Below are positions 1 through 10,604 of a stretch of 64,000 bases of DNA, piece after piece. The notes beneath the pieces were generated by a model. That model was given only the letters and a program-made list of their open reading frames with translations. It searched no databases and had not been told where the DNA came from. The DNA lies in assembly GCF_037392515.1 (NCBI RefSeq), contig NC_090281.1, positions 44,182,645 to 44,246,644 of the forward strand. The letters are read 5' to 3'. Within the stretch, counting starts at the first letter, position 1. Each line of letters opens with the position of its first letter. This DNA is from Haliotis asinina (taxonomy: Eukaryota > Mollusca > Gastropoda > Lepetellida > Haliotidae). The position numbers and the translations under genes are program-made.

Positions 1-165
1 ACACCACCACTGGCATACATGAGACACCACCATCACATCCACCAAAGTATGGGACACCGCCACCGACATACATGAGTACACCACAACATCCACTAATGCA
101 TGGCGCACCACCACACGCATACGTGAGTACACCAAAACATCCACCAATTCACAAGAATGACTGCA
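1..165. repeat. Edge of 51-53 bp minisatellite
   Basis: About three units of the same minisatellite that fills 10625-15295. The recurring blocks are catacatgagtacaccacaac and ccaccaatgcatgg. The array is cut by the window start and degrades after about 155. Read on the plus strand the units give the same Pro/His/Met-rich peptide as the main block, but the frame changes between neighbouring units. Satellite DNA is the simplest reading; a repetitive coding exon is the alternative. Confidence 0.85.
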
Positions 166-618
166 TAGAAAATAAAAGTCACCGAAACCGTTATGTTGAA
201 AGAAAACGTGTTTAAAGTCTGAATGAAATCACATCTGATCTGAACGCCCCGTGGTACAACTTGTCGTGTATTTGAAAGGCATTAAATCTATCGCTTCTCC
301 AGTAACTCTTAATTTGCTTTCCAGAAACCGCTGACACAAATTGCATAGTGTTATTTCCAAAACAGCCCCCGTCAATTTCCCATACTTAGGTTCGGCTCGT
401 GTTAAAGACGTCATTCATCCTGCCTTGCCTAATCCAATCTGTTTTTTTAGCCATCGATTCCATTCCGTTAAACCAGTCTAACTTACTGAATGGTATAACA
501 ATGGTTCCTCCTTACACGTGTCTGAAATCACATTTAGTATCAATCTTGGGATAATGCAAACACGACTCAGTGAAGAATGGCCACCCCTACCTATCGATGA
601 ACGTTTGGATGATTCAGG
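166..618. other. No clear gene; one small minus ORF
   Basis: A 61-codon minus-strand frame (414 to 229) contains CNLCQRF and reads smoothly, but it shows no recognisable domain and no supporting splice sites. It may be a remnant of a mobile-element protein. I see nothing else here. Confidence 0.3.
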
Positions 619-694
619 TGATGTATTATACCATTATATGAAGTGATGTATTATACCATTATATGAAGTGATGTATTATACCATTGTATGAGTG
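619..694. repeat. 25-bp tandem repeat, three copies
   Basis: Three consecutive copies of a 25-bp AT-rich unit starting tgatgtattataccattata. The first two are identical and the third has one or two changes near its end. Such low divergence suggests recent slippage. Confidence 0.9.
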
Positions 695-697
695 CCC

Positions 698-1499
698 ATG
701 TCAGATTGAGATTCATAATTTACCTTTACAGACAATCAGTGGTGCCTACAAAGACGAAAGTTGGCACAGGTTGTTGACGAAACATTGATTATAATGTAGA
801 ATGTACAGAAAGTACCTTATTATTTAACATCATTTCATTTCTGAGACAAGAAGCTTTATACAAATATTCACCTAAATTACACAACTGTTTTACATTTCTA
901 GCACTTACAAGTTGAATGCGTTTATGCATTGTACTAATATGGTTTTATATGTTAGTAATATGGCATCTGTAGTAATATGGTTTTATGTACAGTTTTCTGT
1001 AATTAATAAAATAGCAACATACTAATATAAAATGCAACTCGTCTTCAATGTCGTCTTCACAGAAAAACATAGTTTCCTTCTGTTATTTCAACATGCTGTT
1101 TCTATAGTTGAATTACCAGAGCTACGTCGGAATTTAGATATATATTTCCCGAAGATGTGCGGGATAGCTTTACATAGGTAATACAACAGAGTGCAAACAT
1201 CAATAATATTTATATAAATTACACATTCTGATCAATTGGATAAATAACAACAATCTCTTGAGATGCTTGATCGAAACTTCGTATGTAAGAAGGTAGGTAT
1301 GCAGGACATACTTCATCTCTATGTCATAATTCATTGATACCAATGTTAGATTAAATATTGTTCCCCTGATACGCCCAGCTATTAACACGACGGTTCTTTA
1401 CTTCTCACAAAAGACATTCATAATAATTTCGAAGGATAAGATCATTTGTGTGAAGCAACTTGCACCAATACTTTATCATGCTAAATTGTCTCTGATATA
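698..1499. other. AT-rich non-coding DNA
   Basis: No coding frame with recognisable content, no RNA gene and no clear repeat boundaries. A short minus frame at 1200-1388 looks like chance. Confidence 0.4.
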
Positions 1500-1990
1500 T
1501 GCGAGGGAGACGACCCAATTCTGCATAAGCCATAGAATTACATGTATAGTTTTTTTAACTTCAGTGGAGTAATTCAACAACGAATCTAACTGCTTTTGTG
1601 AACCATCAACTGATTCAGAAATTAGGACACGTCGTCTGCATACAGTAACAGAAAAATACTTAGGGATTTACATTTATAAGAAATTCAGTTATCTTCATAA
1701 AAGGGAGTCTCAAAATCACTGAGATAAAATGAAAATAGAATTGGAGACAAAACATGGCCTTGCATTAAATCCGAATTATTCTTAAAGGATTCACTAAAAT
1801 AGCCGCCAACGCTAACAAACGATCTAACGTTCAGATACCAAGAATATATAACAGACATTAATTTTCCATTTACATCTAACTTTGACAACTTACCACACCT
1901 TACACCTGTCTACAGAGTGCAATACACCCTGAAAGTTGACGTAAGCACGATACAATACGCTTATTATTGTTAAGGCTGTTGCTAATTAAT
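1500..1990 (-). pseudogene. LINE reverse transcriptase fragment
   Basis: The minus strand carries pieces of a non-LTR retrotransposon reverse transcriptase. In order they are a FQGV..SVDRCK segment (about 1960-1900), a frame with QGHVLSPILFS that matches the QG..LSP.LF motif of RT palm block 4 (about 1770-1735), and LLYADDV, the catalytic YxDD block (about 1665-1635). A short segment resembling the family's C-terminal MAYAELGR follows near 1530. Much of the domain between these pieces is missing and the frame changes, so it is a dead internal fragment. This RT type is common in gastropod genomes; I cannot fix the clade. Confidence 0.7.
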
Positions 1991-2274
1991 GTGAAACTAT
2001 GTTTACGACACAAATTGGAATGTTGGTATTTCCCGAACGGAAGCGAGGGATATACAGATATTTAGGCAGGAGTGTGCCTATCTATTACCAAACTCAACTT
2101 TCAAACATGGGCTGGTTACCCACAATGGCCTCATTTAGAACGCAACGTTATAGAGGAGACGTGGCGTCCTTGCATTGCTCACGACATCACCTCACCATGA
2201 CAAAGTAATATTTTCCCCTAGGTCATCGTATGAAAAATATGAACCCCGATATTTTCGACCTCGTAGTTAATATG

Positions 2275-2700
2275 GCTCATGGGCCAATCTGGTAGAAATG
2301 TTAATATTAATTCCTCTGCTGGAGTAGATCATCCGGGTATCCTTGGTGCTGTAAGTTGGAGACCCACTTGCTTTTAGCATTGTCCTTGTGATACTCCGTG
2401 GTGGGTGGGTGGCTCAGATGATGAACCATATTACACTAACCATGGCTTACAGCTATGAAATTCCGCCCCAAATCCCAAAATGTCCACTTGAAATTGACCC
2501 TATTGATACTGATCACAGACCCTCTGCATCGATTGAGTATTGGCCGCTTTTCCTTGTGATCGGGACTCCTGACAAGACACCGTAAAAGGTGAACCCCTTT
2601 GCTGTATCCAAGGGTATTGAAGTAGTACAGGAGGAGGCAGCTGAAAAATCTGATGTCGTAGCCTCCCCAGTACTGAGTTTGTTTGACACTATCTTCAGTT
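2275..2700 (+). pseudogene. 5' piece of I/Nimb-like LINE ORF1
   Basis: This is collinear with the ORF1 start of the minus-strand LINE at 20220-24656 (window 24145 down to about 23780). Shared landmarks are GGCTCATGGGCCAATC, a GHPGIL/YHPGIL-like segment, GCTTACAGC...ATGAAAT, IDPIDTDHRP and SIEYWP. It keeps only the leader and first part of ORF1, has a stop shortly after TPDKTP, and loses similarity near 2640-2700. It is a 3'-deleted relic, unlike the usual 5'-truncated LINE copy. Confidence 0.75.
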
Positions 2701-4320
2701 AGTATGATGTTTTTGGCTCATGGAAAGGCCTTTAATACTCAGGTTTTCACAGGCCATTCTATGTAGTGGAGGTCTGTGAGCATTTTCATGACATTTGGTT
2801 TGCTGGCTGACAACATCTCAAAGTTAATCATGGATAGTTTTACTAATATCAATCTGATCACTGTCATTGTGACTTTTGTGTATTGCTAAAGGGTGTATAT
2901 TTTTTTGACATATATTTGCTTTTGAAAATAGTCAAAATGATTGCCATTTTGAATTGTCTTCTCGGCAGTTACATTTACATAAAAATTAACACCGAATGTG
3001 TCCATTTACGGCCAATGTCGATACTTTTTATGTTTTTTGACATTTGTATCTTCTAGAGTGGTGACTCGGGCACAAAACAGGTGATTTTGTATGGTCATGT
3101 CGTGATATTATAATGTTTTACAGCTTACTCTTTGAGACGAGATTTTGTTTCCTGTTTACTTCTAGAGTGACAACATGTTACATGGAATAACTTGATATTA
3201 CCCAGAATTCAAAAATGGCTGCCAAGATGGCCACCATTGTAGTTTTAGTGGCTATACAGAGCAGAGAACTAACAAACAATTCATTTGGTGTCACATGTTT
3301 AACACAGTTTAGAAAAAAAACAAACTTCAATGTTATGGTTAATAAAAGCTATACATTCCTAAACTATTTGATGAAATAGCAGTATCCAAAGTATTAGAAA
3401 ACTATGCTTCACGATCGATAACTGCCTCAAGCTCTCGTAGTAGCTATTCAAATGGTCTGTTAATCACTTTTGATACATTCAGAAGCTTACAGTTTGTTCA
3501 GTTTATCTGCTTTGATGTAGATCTCTCTCTGATGGCATACTGACTTTATTGCATTTACTCTGTGTCAGTTCAACCAATCCATGGGGAGCAGCATCTCTCG
3601 ACATCAGAACACCAGAATAGGGATACGCTGACCATCACAAATGCTCCAACCATGGTCAACTGGTTAAGGAATATGATTGGCAAACATGCACTTGGTTGTT
3701 CACTTGCGCAACGTAATATTCTAGACTGTTGGATGTTGGTGGGAGCTTTTCATTTAATGTCTTGTCTCATCTACAGACACCACTGGATTGTTTAGTACAT
3801 ACATTGAACTAAAGGTCAGTGCGATGTGATCTAGTAATGTTGATAGGCTTTTGTATTGTAAGTTCTGGTATGTAGACATTAGAATACCCCCCGTGTATTG
3901 ATCTATTGTTTTAATGTTGGACTTGTTTCTTGATGTGTTTCTGTGTTGGCGGTGTTTAGCAGTGCATGGCAGTATATGACTAAAAACAAGCACTTCTACA
4001 AGGCGATAAAGTCGTGCACATCCGATGTCCATGGACAAAAACAATTCTTCTCGAGTTCACAAGTTTCACAAACAAACCAGCAAAACAAACAAGTACAATT
4101 GGACCAGCTGTGCGGATTATGTTTTATTAATGTCATCATTCCCAACATGGAACAGTACCAAATCCTCGAACATAAACACCAACATTGTTGTCGAAGAATG
4201 TGTGTCTAAATTGATCTTGATCAAATTTGAGATTTGAACAAGGTCAAAGGTAACTGAAGCCCGACACGTAAAACCAGAGATAAAAAACATTTTTGAGAAA
4301 AAAAACTCTGGAACCGTGTT
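2701..4320. other. No gene recognised
   Basis: AT-rich sequence. An AAAATGGCTGCCAAGATGG segment near 3211 has a weaker relative near 31080, suggesting an old interspersed repeat. Several 60-95 codon frames at 3562-4237 overlap on both strands and have no recognisable motifs. Confidence 0.35.
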
Positions 4321-4388
4321 CCCTCAACGTATGCAACGCTACCTATTCTACTGGAGGGTTTACAGTAGTAGACACGCAGAGTACATTG

Positions 4389-4539
4389 TCACAAAATATC
4401 CGAACAGTAAAACATCCACATGCTGCTCCAGAAGAATCCTTGATCCACTTCTGTCCAGGGAATATCTTCTTGGCAGTCGTCCTGCCTCTGGGGGACTTCA
4501 GGGTCCATTTCCGCCCCCAGGACGATGCCATCCACGCTC
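4389..4539 (-). CDS. Exon copy 1, probably terminal exon
   Basis: This is the most downstream copy (minus strand) of the repeated exon. An acceptor TTTATTATCAG precedes GAGCGTGGATGG. The peptide runs SVDGIVLGAEMDPEV, then PQRQDDCQEDIPW, then TEVDQGFFW, and ends at a stop at 4389 after CSDIL. It shares a 64-bp core with the other copies, with one visible change (DGIV instead of DAIV). After TEVDQGFFW its sequence leaves the other copies, so it may be a true 3' exon or a decayed copy. I do not recognise the protein. The single conserved Cys and acidic DPE/DD/QED run are its only notable features. No polyA signal is obvious downstream. Confidence 0.5.
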
Positions 4540-5772
4540 CTGATAATAAAGGTAAACATATTTACATCATTGTACTGTGTGCATAAATACAAAATATATG
4601 ATTCCACGAGAACACATCTCAAACACGAAAATCAAGTTGTGACTTGGCAGTAGACGTCATTGTACACAAGGAGGCACTTTATGTTTTCTTTAAAAGATCG
4701 TTTGGAAGAACACAGTGGCTTCTGCTAATAAAGGTAAACAGTATTCTGTATCATAATTTATACTTCCAGCACATATTAAGACTGCATGAGTGTCGTTTTC
4801 ACACTGCTTTTACCAGCATACCAGCTATATCACGGGGAGAAACAACAAATATCGGCTCCACACAACATTCAGATATGGGAAATCGAAATAGGTTGTTTGG
4901 AGCGTCATGAGCGAACGCTTTAACCATTCGGTTATTCAACAATCCCCTTACATTTAAATGCAAAGCAAATATGTCGGGACGTAAAAAACAAAATTTCATC
5001 TACGTTTTAAACTGAAATAGTGAATGCTTTACCAGCAGGTGGCCAGTACACTGACTTTCAAAGTGACCATCCGGGACTTGCTTTGTCTCGAACTACCTAT
5101 TGAAGGACGGAATGGTGGGTTAACACTAAGTTATACTATCTATAGATAGCATCGTACAGGGCATGCACGAAGGGGGCCCTATCTACACTAACCCCTAAAC
5201 TACCAGTCAAGTGCAGTCAGCATTGGGTCTACTGGGGGTGCTGAAAAGACTGGGGCCACAGAGTGTGCCAACCCTAAACTAGCTGGGTTGCTATAACAAC
5301 CATCCTGACTGTACAGTCAGGCCCTAGCACCGAACCTACTCCATGTACGCTCGGCAGGGGGCTACGCGGAGAGCAGACGCACAATGGAGCCACCATGAGA
5401 CAAAAGCTCATCCCATCGGACCCTTGGAAAGTCAGTGTACTAAAGTCCAGGTGGAAGGGTTTAGAGTGACACAACACCAAATCCAGAGTGTGCCAGGGTT
5501 CCTGCGTCTGAAAGAAATGAGTCACGCATAAGCATCAGTAATCACATTTCTCTCGGATGTAGATTGGATTAACAACAGCGAGTAAGTGTGGTTTTCTGCC
5601 GCTTTGGGCAATTTTCCAGCGTTTAGTAGGCGTGGGGAATAGTATTTACGTGAGGACTCGAACAATGGTACTGAACATGTCGTGCCAACACTTGAACAAC
5701 TAGGCTCCACTACCACTCCGTTTACATGCAGAAACCAGTATCAACCTTTCCCATCTATACCTAAATGGCTGT

Positions 5773-5980
5773 GACTATGCTTGTCGTAAGAGGCGACTAA
5801 CGGGATCGGGTGGTCAGACTCGCTGACTTCTTGGTTGAAACATGTCATCGGTTCCCATTTGCGCAGATCGATGCTCGTGTTGTTGATCACTGGATTGTCT
5901 TGTCCAGACTCGATTATTTACAGACCGTCACCTTATAGCTGAATATTGCTGAGTGCGGCGTAAAACTAAACTCACTCACT
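5773..5980 (+). mobile_element. TCACTCACT-tail SINE inside array unit
   Basis: A 5'-truncated SINE that starts at gactatgcttgtcgtaag and ends ...taaactcactcact. It is flanked by the 13-bp target duplication cctaaatggctgt (5760-5772 and 5981-5993). The equivalent site in the third unit (about 9467-9490) is empty, reading cctaaatgactgt without the element. It was therefore inserted after that unit split off and copied when the first two units duplicated. Confidence 0.9.
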
Positions 5981-6066
5981 CCTAAATGGCTGTATACTAT
6001 GAGAGAATTAGTGTGCACTATATATGAAACAAATATTTTCTTCCAAATAGAGTTGAAAACACCTAC

Positions 6067-6194
6067 CTGTCTGGTCCTCTGTCACCCTTCCGAAGAATCC
6101 ATGGTTCACGTCGATCCATGGAATATCTTCTTGGCAGTCGTCCTGCCTCTGGGGGACTTCAGGGTCCATTTCCGCCCCCAGGACGATGGCATCC
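6067..6194 (-). CDS. Exon copy 2 of tandem exon array
   Basis: A minus-strand exon candidate bounded by acceptor TTATGAACAG and donor ACAG/GTAGGT, a near-consensus splice donor. It is 128 nt long and encodes DAIVLGAEMDPEVPQRQDD, CQEDIPWIDVNHGFF and GRVTEDQTG. It starts after two codon bases and ends after one, so it is not symmetric. Its acceptor half is identical to exon copy 4 and its donor half to copy 3. That is what a crossover inside the shared core between copies 3 and 4 would give. Function unknown. Confidence 0.5.
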
Positions 6195-7452
6195 CTGTTC
6201 ATAACAGTACAGAGAATATAGTTTACATCGCTGGCACTTACTGTGTGCATAAATGCAACTTATATGCCTAAACGTAAAATCTCAAACATGAAACTCAAGT
6301 TGTAATTTTGCAGTAGACGTCATAATAAACAAGGATGCATTGCATGTTATGGTTTATTCAAAAGATTGTTTGAAAGGAACAGTTGCATGCGTAAGCAACG
6401 GTTCTACTTAAAAAGGCAAAGAACACTTTACATAATTTATGCTTCTCACACAGATTATGACTGCATGAGTGTACTTTTTACACCGCTTTCAGCAATATAC
6501 TAGCTATATCACGGTGAGAAACAACAAATATCGCCTCCACACATCATTCAGATATGGGAAATCGAAATCGGGTTGTTTGGAGCGTCATGAACGAACGCTT
6601 TAACCATTCGGTTATTCGACAATCCCCTTACATTTAAATGCAAAGCAAATATGTCGGGACGTGAAAAACAAAATTTCATCTACGTTTTAAACTGAAATAG
6701 TGAATGCTTTACCAGCAGGTGGCCAGGACACTGACTTTCAAAGTGACCATCCGGGACTTGCTTTGTCTCGAACTACCTATTGAAGGACGGAATGGTGGGT
6801 TAACACTAAGTTATACTATCTATAGATAGCATCGTACAGGGCATGCACGAAGGGGGCCCTATCTACACTAACCCCTAAACTACCAGTCAAGTGCAGTCAG
6901 CATTGGGTCTACTGGGGGTGCTGAAAAGACTGGGGCCACAGAGTGTGCCAACCCTAAACTAGCTGGGTTGCTATAACAACCATCCTGACTGTACAGTCAG
7001 GCCCTAGCACCGAACCTACTCCATGTACGCTCGGCAGGGGGCTACGCGGAGAGCAGACGCACAATGGAGCCACCATGAGACAAAAGCTCATCCCATCGGA
7101 CCCTCGGAAAGCCAGTGTACTAAAGTCCAGGTGGAAGGGTTTAGAGTGACACAACACCAAATCCAGAGTGTGCCAGGGTTCCTGCGTCTGAAAGAAATGA
7201 GTCACGCATAAGCATCAGTAATCACATTTCTCTCGGATGTAGATTGGATTAACAACAGCGAGTAAGTGTGGTTTTCTGCCGCTTTGGGCAATTTTCCAGC
7301 GTTTAGTAGGCGTGGGGAATAGTATTTACGTGAGGACTCGAACAATGGTACTGAACATGACGTGCCAACACTTGAACAACTAGGCTCCACTACCACTCCG
7401 TTTACATGCAGAAACCAGTATCAACCTTTCCCATCTATACCTAAATGGCTGT

Positions 7453-7660
7453 GACTATGCTTGTCGTAAGAGGCGACTAACGGGATCGGGTGGTCAGACT
7501 CGCTGACTTCTTGGTTGAAACATGTCATCGGTTCCCATTTGCGCAGATCGATGCTCGTGTTGTTGATCACTGGATTGTCTTGTCCAGACTCGATTATTTA
7601 CAGACCGTCACCTTATAGCTGAATATTGCTGAGTGCGGCGTAAAACTAAACTCACTCACT
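7453..7660 (+). mobile_element. TCACTCACT-tail SINE, duplicated copy
   Basis: This has the same insertion as at 5773-5980, shifted by exactly 1680 bp, with the same truncation point and the same target duplication (7440-7452 and 7661-7673). It is a by-product of the unit duplication, not a separate transposition. Confidence 0.9.
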
Positions 7661-7746
7661 CCTAAATGGCTGTATACTATGAGAGAATTAGTGTGCACTA
7701 TATATGAAACAAATATTTTCTTCCAAATAGAGTTGAAAACACCTGC

Positions 7747-7880
7747 CTGTCTGGTCCTCTGTCACCCTTCCGAAGAATCCATGGTTCACGTCGATCCATG
7801 GAATATCTTCTTGGCAGTCGTCCTGCCTCTGGGGGACTTCAGGGTCCATTTCCGCCCCCAGGACGATGGCATCCACGTTC
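7747..7880 (-). CDS. Exon copy 3 of tandem exon array
   Basis: A minus-strand exon candidate with acceptor CTATTAG before GAACGTGGATGCC. It has the same peptide core as copy 2 and ends in GRVTEDQTG. At the donor position the sequence is ACAG/GCAGGT, that is GC instead of the GT of copy 2. So this copy either uses a GC-AG intron or has lost its donor. Length 134 nt, start phase as copy 2, end phase 1. The flanking intron is almost identical to that of copy 2 at an offset of 1680 bp. Confidence 0.45.
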
Positions 7881-8076
7881 CTAATAGTAACGATAACGAA
7901 TAGGTTAATGTTTCATATCACTGATACTTACTACATAGATAATAAATATTAAAAGCATATGCATTTTGGTCAGGAAAACGCTGTAACCTGAAACACAAGT
8001 TGTAACTTGCTCATGACGTCAATGTCAACAAGAATATAATGTATGTTGTCTTCAACAGATAGTTTGGAGAACTTGC

Positions 8077-8223
8077 CTTCCTGGTAGTCTGGCGGCTTTG
8101 TGGTCGTTGTCCTGCCGCCAGAAGAGACCTTGATCCACTTCTGTCCACGGAATATCTTCTTGGCAGTCGTCCTGCCTCTGGGGGACTTCAGGGTCCATTT
8201 CCGCCCCCAGGACGATGGCATCC
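8077..8223 (-). CDS. Exon copy 4 of tandem exon array
   Basis: A minus-strand exon candidate with acceptor TTATGAACAG before GGATGCC. It carries the common core followed by TEVDQGLFWRQDNDHKAARLPG, here split as TEVDQGLFW and RQDNDHKAARLPG. The likely donor is GGAAG/GCAAGT, an excellent match to the minor GC-AG class. With these borders the exon is 147 nt and symmetric (phase 2 to 2). It lies only 349 bp from copy 3 and is closer to copy 1 in its C-terminal half (TEVDQG) than to copy 3 (IDVNHG). It may therefore be an older type. Confidence 0.45.
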
Positions 8224-9566
8224 CTGTTCATAACAGTACAGAGAATATAGTTTACATCGCTGGCACTTACTGTGTGCATAAATGCAACTTATATGCCTAA
8301 ACGTAAAATCTCAAACATGAAACTCAAGTTGTAATTTTGCAGTAGACGTCATAATAAACAAGGATGCATTGCATGTTATGGTTTATTCAAAAGATTGTTT
8401 GAAAGGAACAGTTGCATGCGTAAGCAACGGTTCTACTTAAAAAGGCAAAGAACACTTTACATAATTTATGCTTCTCACACAGATTATGACTGCATGAGTG
8501 TACTTTTTACACCGCTTTCAGCAATATACTAGCTATATCACGGTGAGAAACAACAAATAGATGCTTCACACATCATTCAGATATGAGAAATCGAAATCGG
8601 GTTGTTTGGAGCGTCATGAGCAAACGCTTTAACCATTCGGTTATTCGACGACCCCCTTACATTTAAATGCAAAGCAAATATGTCGGGACGTGAAAAACAA
8701 AATTTCATCTAAGTTTTAAACTGAAATAGTGAATGCTTTACCAGCAGGTGGCCAGTACACTGACTTTCAAAGTGACCATCCGGGACTTGCTTTGTCTCGA
8801 ACTACCTATTGAAGGACGGAATGGTGGGTTAACACTAAGTTATACTATCTATAGATAGCATCGTACAGGGCATGCACGAAGGGGGCCCTATCTACACTAA
8901 CCCCTAAACTACCAGTCAAGTGCAGTCAGCATTGGGTCTACTGGGGGTGCTGAAAAGACTGGGGCCACAGAGTGTGCCAACCCTAAACTAGCTGGGTTGC
9001 TATAACAACCATCCTGACTGTACAGTCAGGCCCTAGCACCGAACCTACTCCATGTACGCTCGGCAGGGGGCTACGCGGAGAGCAGACGCACAATGGAGCC
9101 ACCATGAGACAAAAGCTCATCCCATCGGACCCTTGGAAAGTCAGTGTACTAAAGTCCAGGTGGAAGGGTTTAGAGTGACACAACACCAAATCCAGAGTGT
9201 GCCAGGGTTCCTGCGTCTGAAAGAAATGAGTCACGCATAAGCATCAGTAATCACATTTCTCTCGGATGTAGATTGGATTAACAACAGCGAGTAAGTGTGG
9301 TTTTCTGCCGCTTTGGGCAGTTTTCCAACGACGGGCCTGGGACATAATATTTAAGTGAGGACTCGAACACTGACACTGAACATGACGTGCCAACACTTGA
9401 AAAACTAGGCTCCACTACCACTCCGTTTACATGCAGAAACCAGTATCAACCTTTCCCATCTATACCTAAATGACTGTGTACTATGAGAGAATGAGTGTGC
9501 ACTGTATATTAAACAGATATCCATGAAGATGCATATTTTCTTCCAAATAGATATGGAAACACCTAC

Positions 9567-9655
9567 CTGTCTGGTCCTCTGCATCCCTTCCGAAGAATCC
9601 TTGAAGTCGTCCTACCTCTACAGGATTTCAAGACTTTCTGTCCGCACGACGAATA
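9567..9655 (-). pseudogene. Ruined exon copy 5
   Basis: The donor side (CCAGACAG/GTAGGT) and the GFFGRV-like part are kept. The core is shortened by an internal deletion, changed at many sites and contains an in-frame TAG. The surrounding intron sequence aligns with the other units. This is the upstream (minus strand) edge of the array. Confidence 0.6.
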
Positions 9656-9749
9656 TTTCACATCACTATAGGTGGGTGCTCAAACTTTGGGTCGCTCGCT
9701 TACGCAACCTAATCCCAGTCGCCGAACCCGAAACAAAGGATTAGAGCTA

Positions 9750-10146
9750 TTGAAAGCACCTCAATCACAAGTGTTTGCACAGAGGCATGTTTTCTTATTT
9801 AGCGTGAGCCAAGTAAGACCTGGTAATATTCATTATTGAAACAAAACGAAACAAAATTTTCTTTCATTAATTACAGATTTATTTATGTAAGACAATATAG
9901 CTAAAACATAATCAACGGCCAATACAATACAGGTATAACCCATTGTAAATTTAAAATTACAACTTAAACCCAAAGTGACATAGGTGTATGGAACATTCAA
10001 TGTAAATGAATTAAAACAAACTGTCGTCCGTGGGTGGGACTGTTGTAAATTGTGATGTGCTTACCACTGCTCATCGCTTTCGTGACTCACTCGTGTTATT
10101 CTGCGATTACAGTCCGTTTGCCGTGAAAGCGTACCGATGAATGTCT
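9750..10146. other. No gene recognised
   Basis: AT-rich DNA between the exon array and the inverted repeat. No open frame with recognisable content. Confidence 0.4.
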
Positions 10147-10604
10147 CTTCAAACAAAAACGTAAATCGAATAAAATGAAATTACGATGGCAAATTTCTTA
10201 TAGTTTTATACCTTGCCAACTGAACATTTAATTCTCAGAATTTTATTAACTTAACTTAAGATGAAAGTTGTTAAACAAACGATCATAATTTCAAATCACT
10301 TTCTTTGTTTGTATTACAGGGGGTTTGGGGTGCACATTAAATAAAACGTCGAGAAGTTGGGTTGATCTAAGTTAACGCTCATCACGTACCGCACGTGCAC
10401 TTGTTTCACTGTTCTAACTGCTGCGCTTACCTCCTTGCAATACAAACCAGTAACAACGATTTGGATCTATAATCGTTTGTTAAACAACTTTTATCCTAAG
10501 TTGAATAAAATTCTAAGACTTAAATTTTCAGTTGCAAGATAAAATGACGTGGATTCGAAATATTAATTTCACTATCTCTGGTTTACGTTTTGTTTAAAGT
10601 AAAA
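10147..10604. repeat. Long inverted repeat, MITE-like
   Basis: The left arm (about 10147-10322) and right arm (about 10432-10604) are imperfect reverse complements over roughly 170 bases. Matching blocks include aaagttgttaaacaaacgat (10264) against atcgtttgttaaacaactt (10472), agaattttatt against aataaaattct, and caaaaacgtaaa against tttacgttttg. About 105 bp separate the arms. No coding frame is present. It looks like a non-autonomous foldback or MITE element, and its transcript would form a long hairpin. It ends about 20 bp before the minisatellite block begins. Confidence 0.75.

Larger units (their letters stand above)
4389..9655. repeat. Tandem array of 1.66-2.0 kb units with exon
   Basis: A direct tandem duplication carries one minus-strand exon per unit. 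The exon core (gaatatcttc on the plus strand) starts at 4460, 6121, 7801 and 8150, so spacings are 1661, 1680 and 349 bp. The non-exon part of units 5041-6720 and 6721-8400 is almost identical base for base, and again matches from 8750 (offset 2029). The first 600 bp (4440-5040) are clearly more diverged. Each long unit contains the perfect palindrome CCTGACTGTACAGTCAGG (5304, 6984, 9013). Two units carry a SINE at the same site and the third does not. The array ends in a degenerate exon at 9567-9655. Confidence 0.9.

Noticed and set aside
5274-5525. 83-codon minus-strand frame conserved in all three array units
   Set aside because: The units are recent duplicates, so conservation of the frame carries little weight. 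The overlapping plus-strand frame is equally conserved and neither has a motif.
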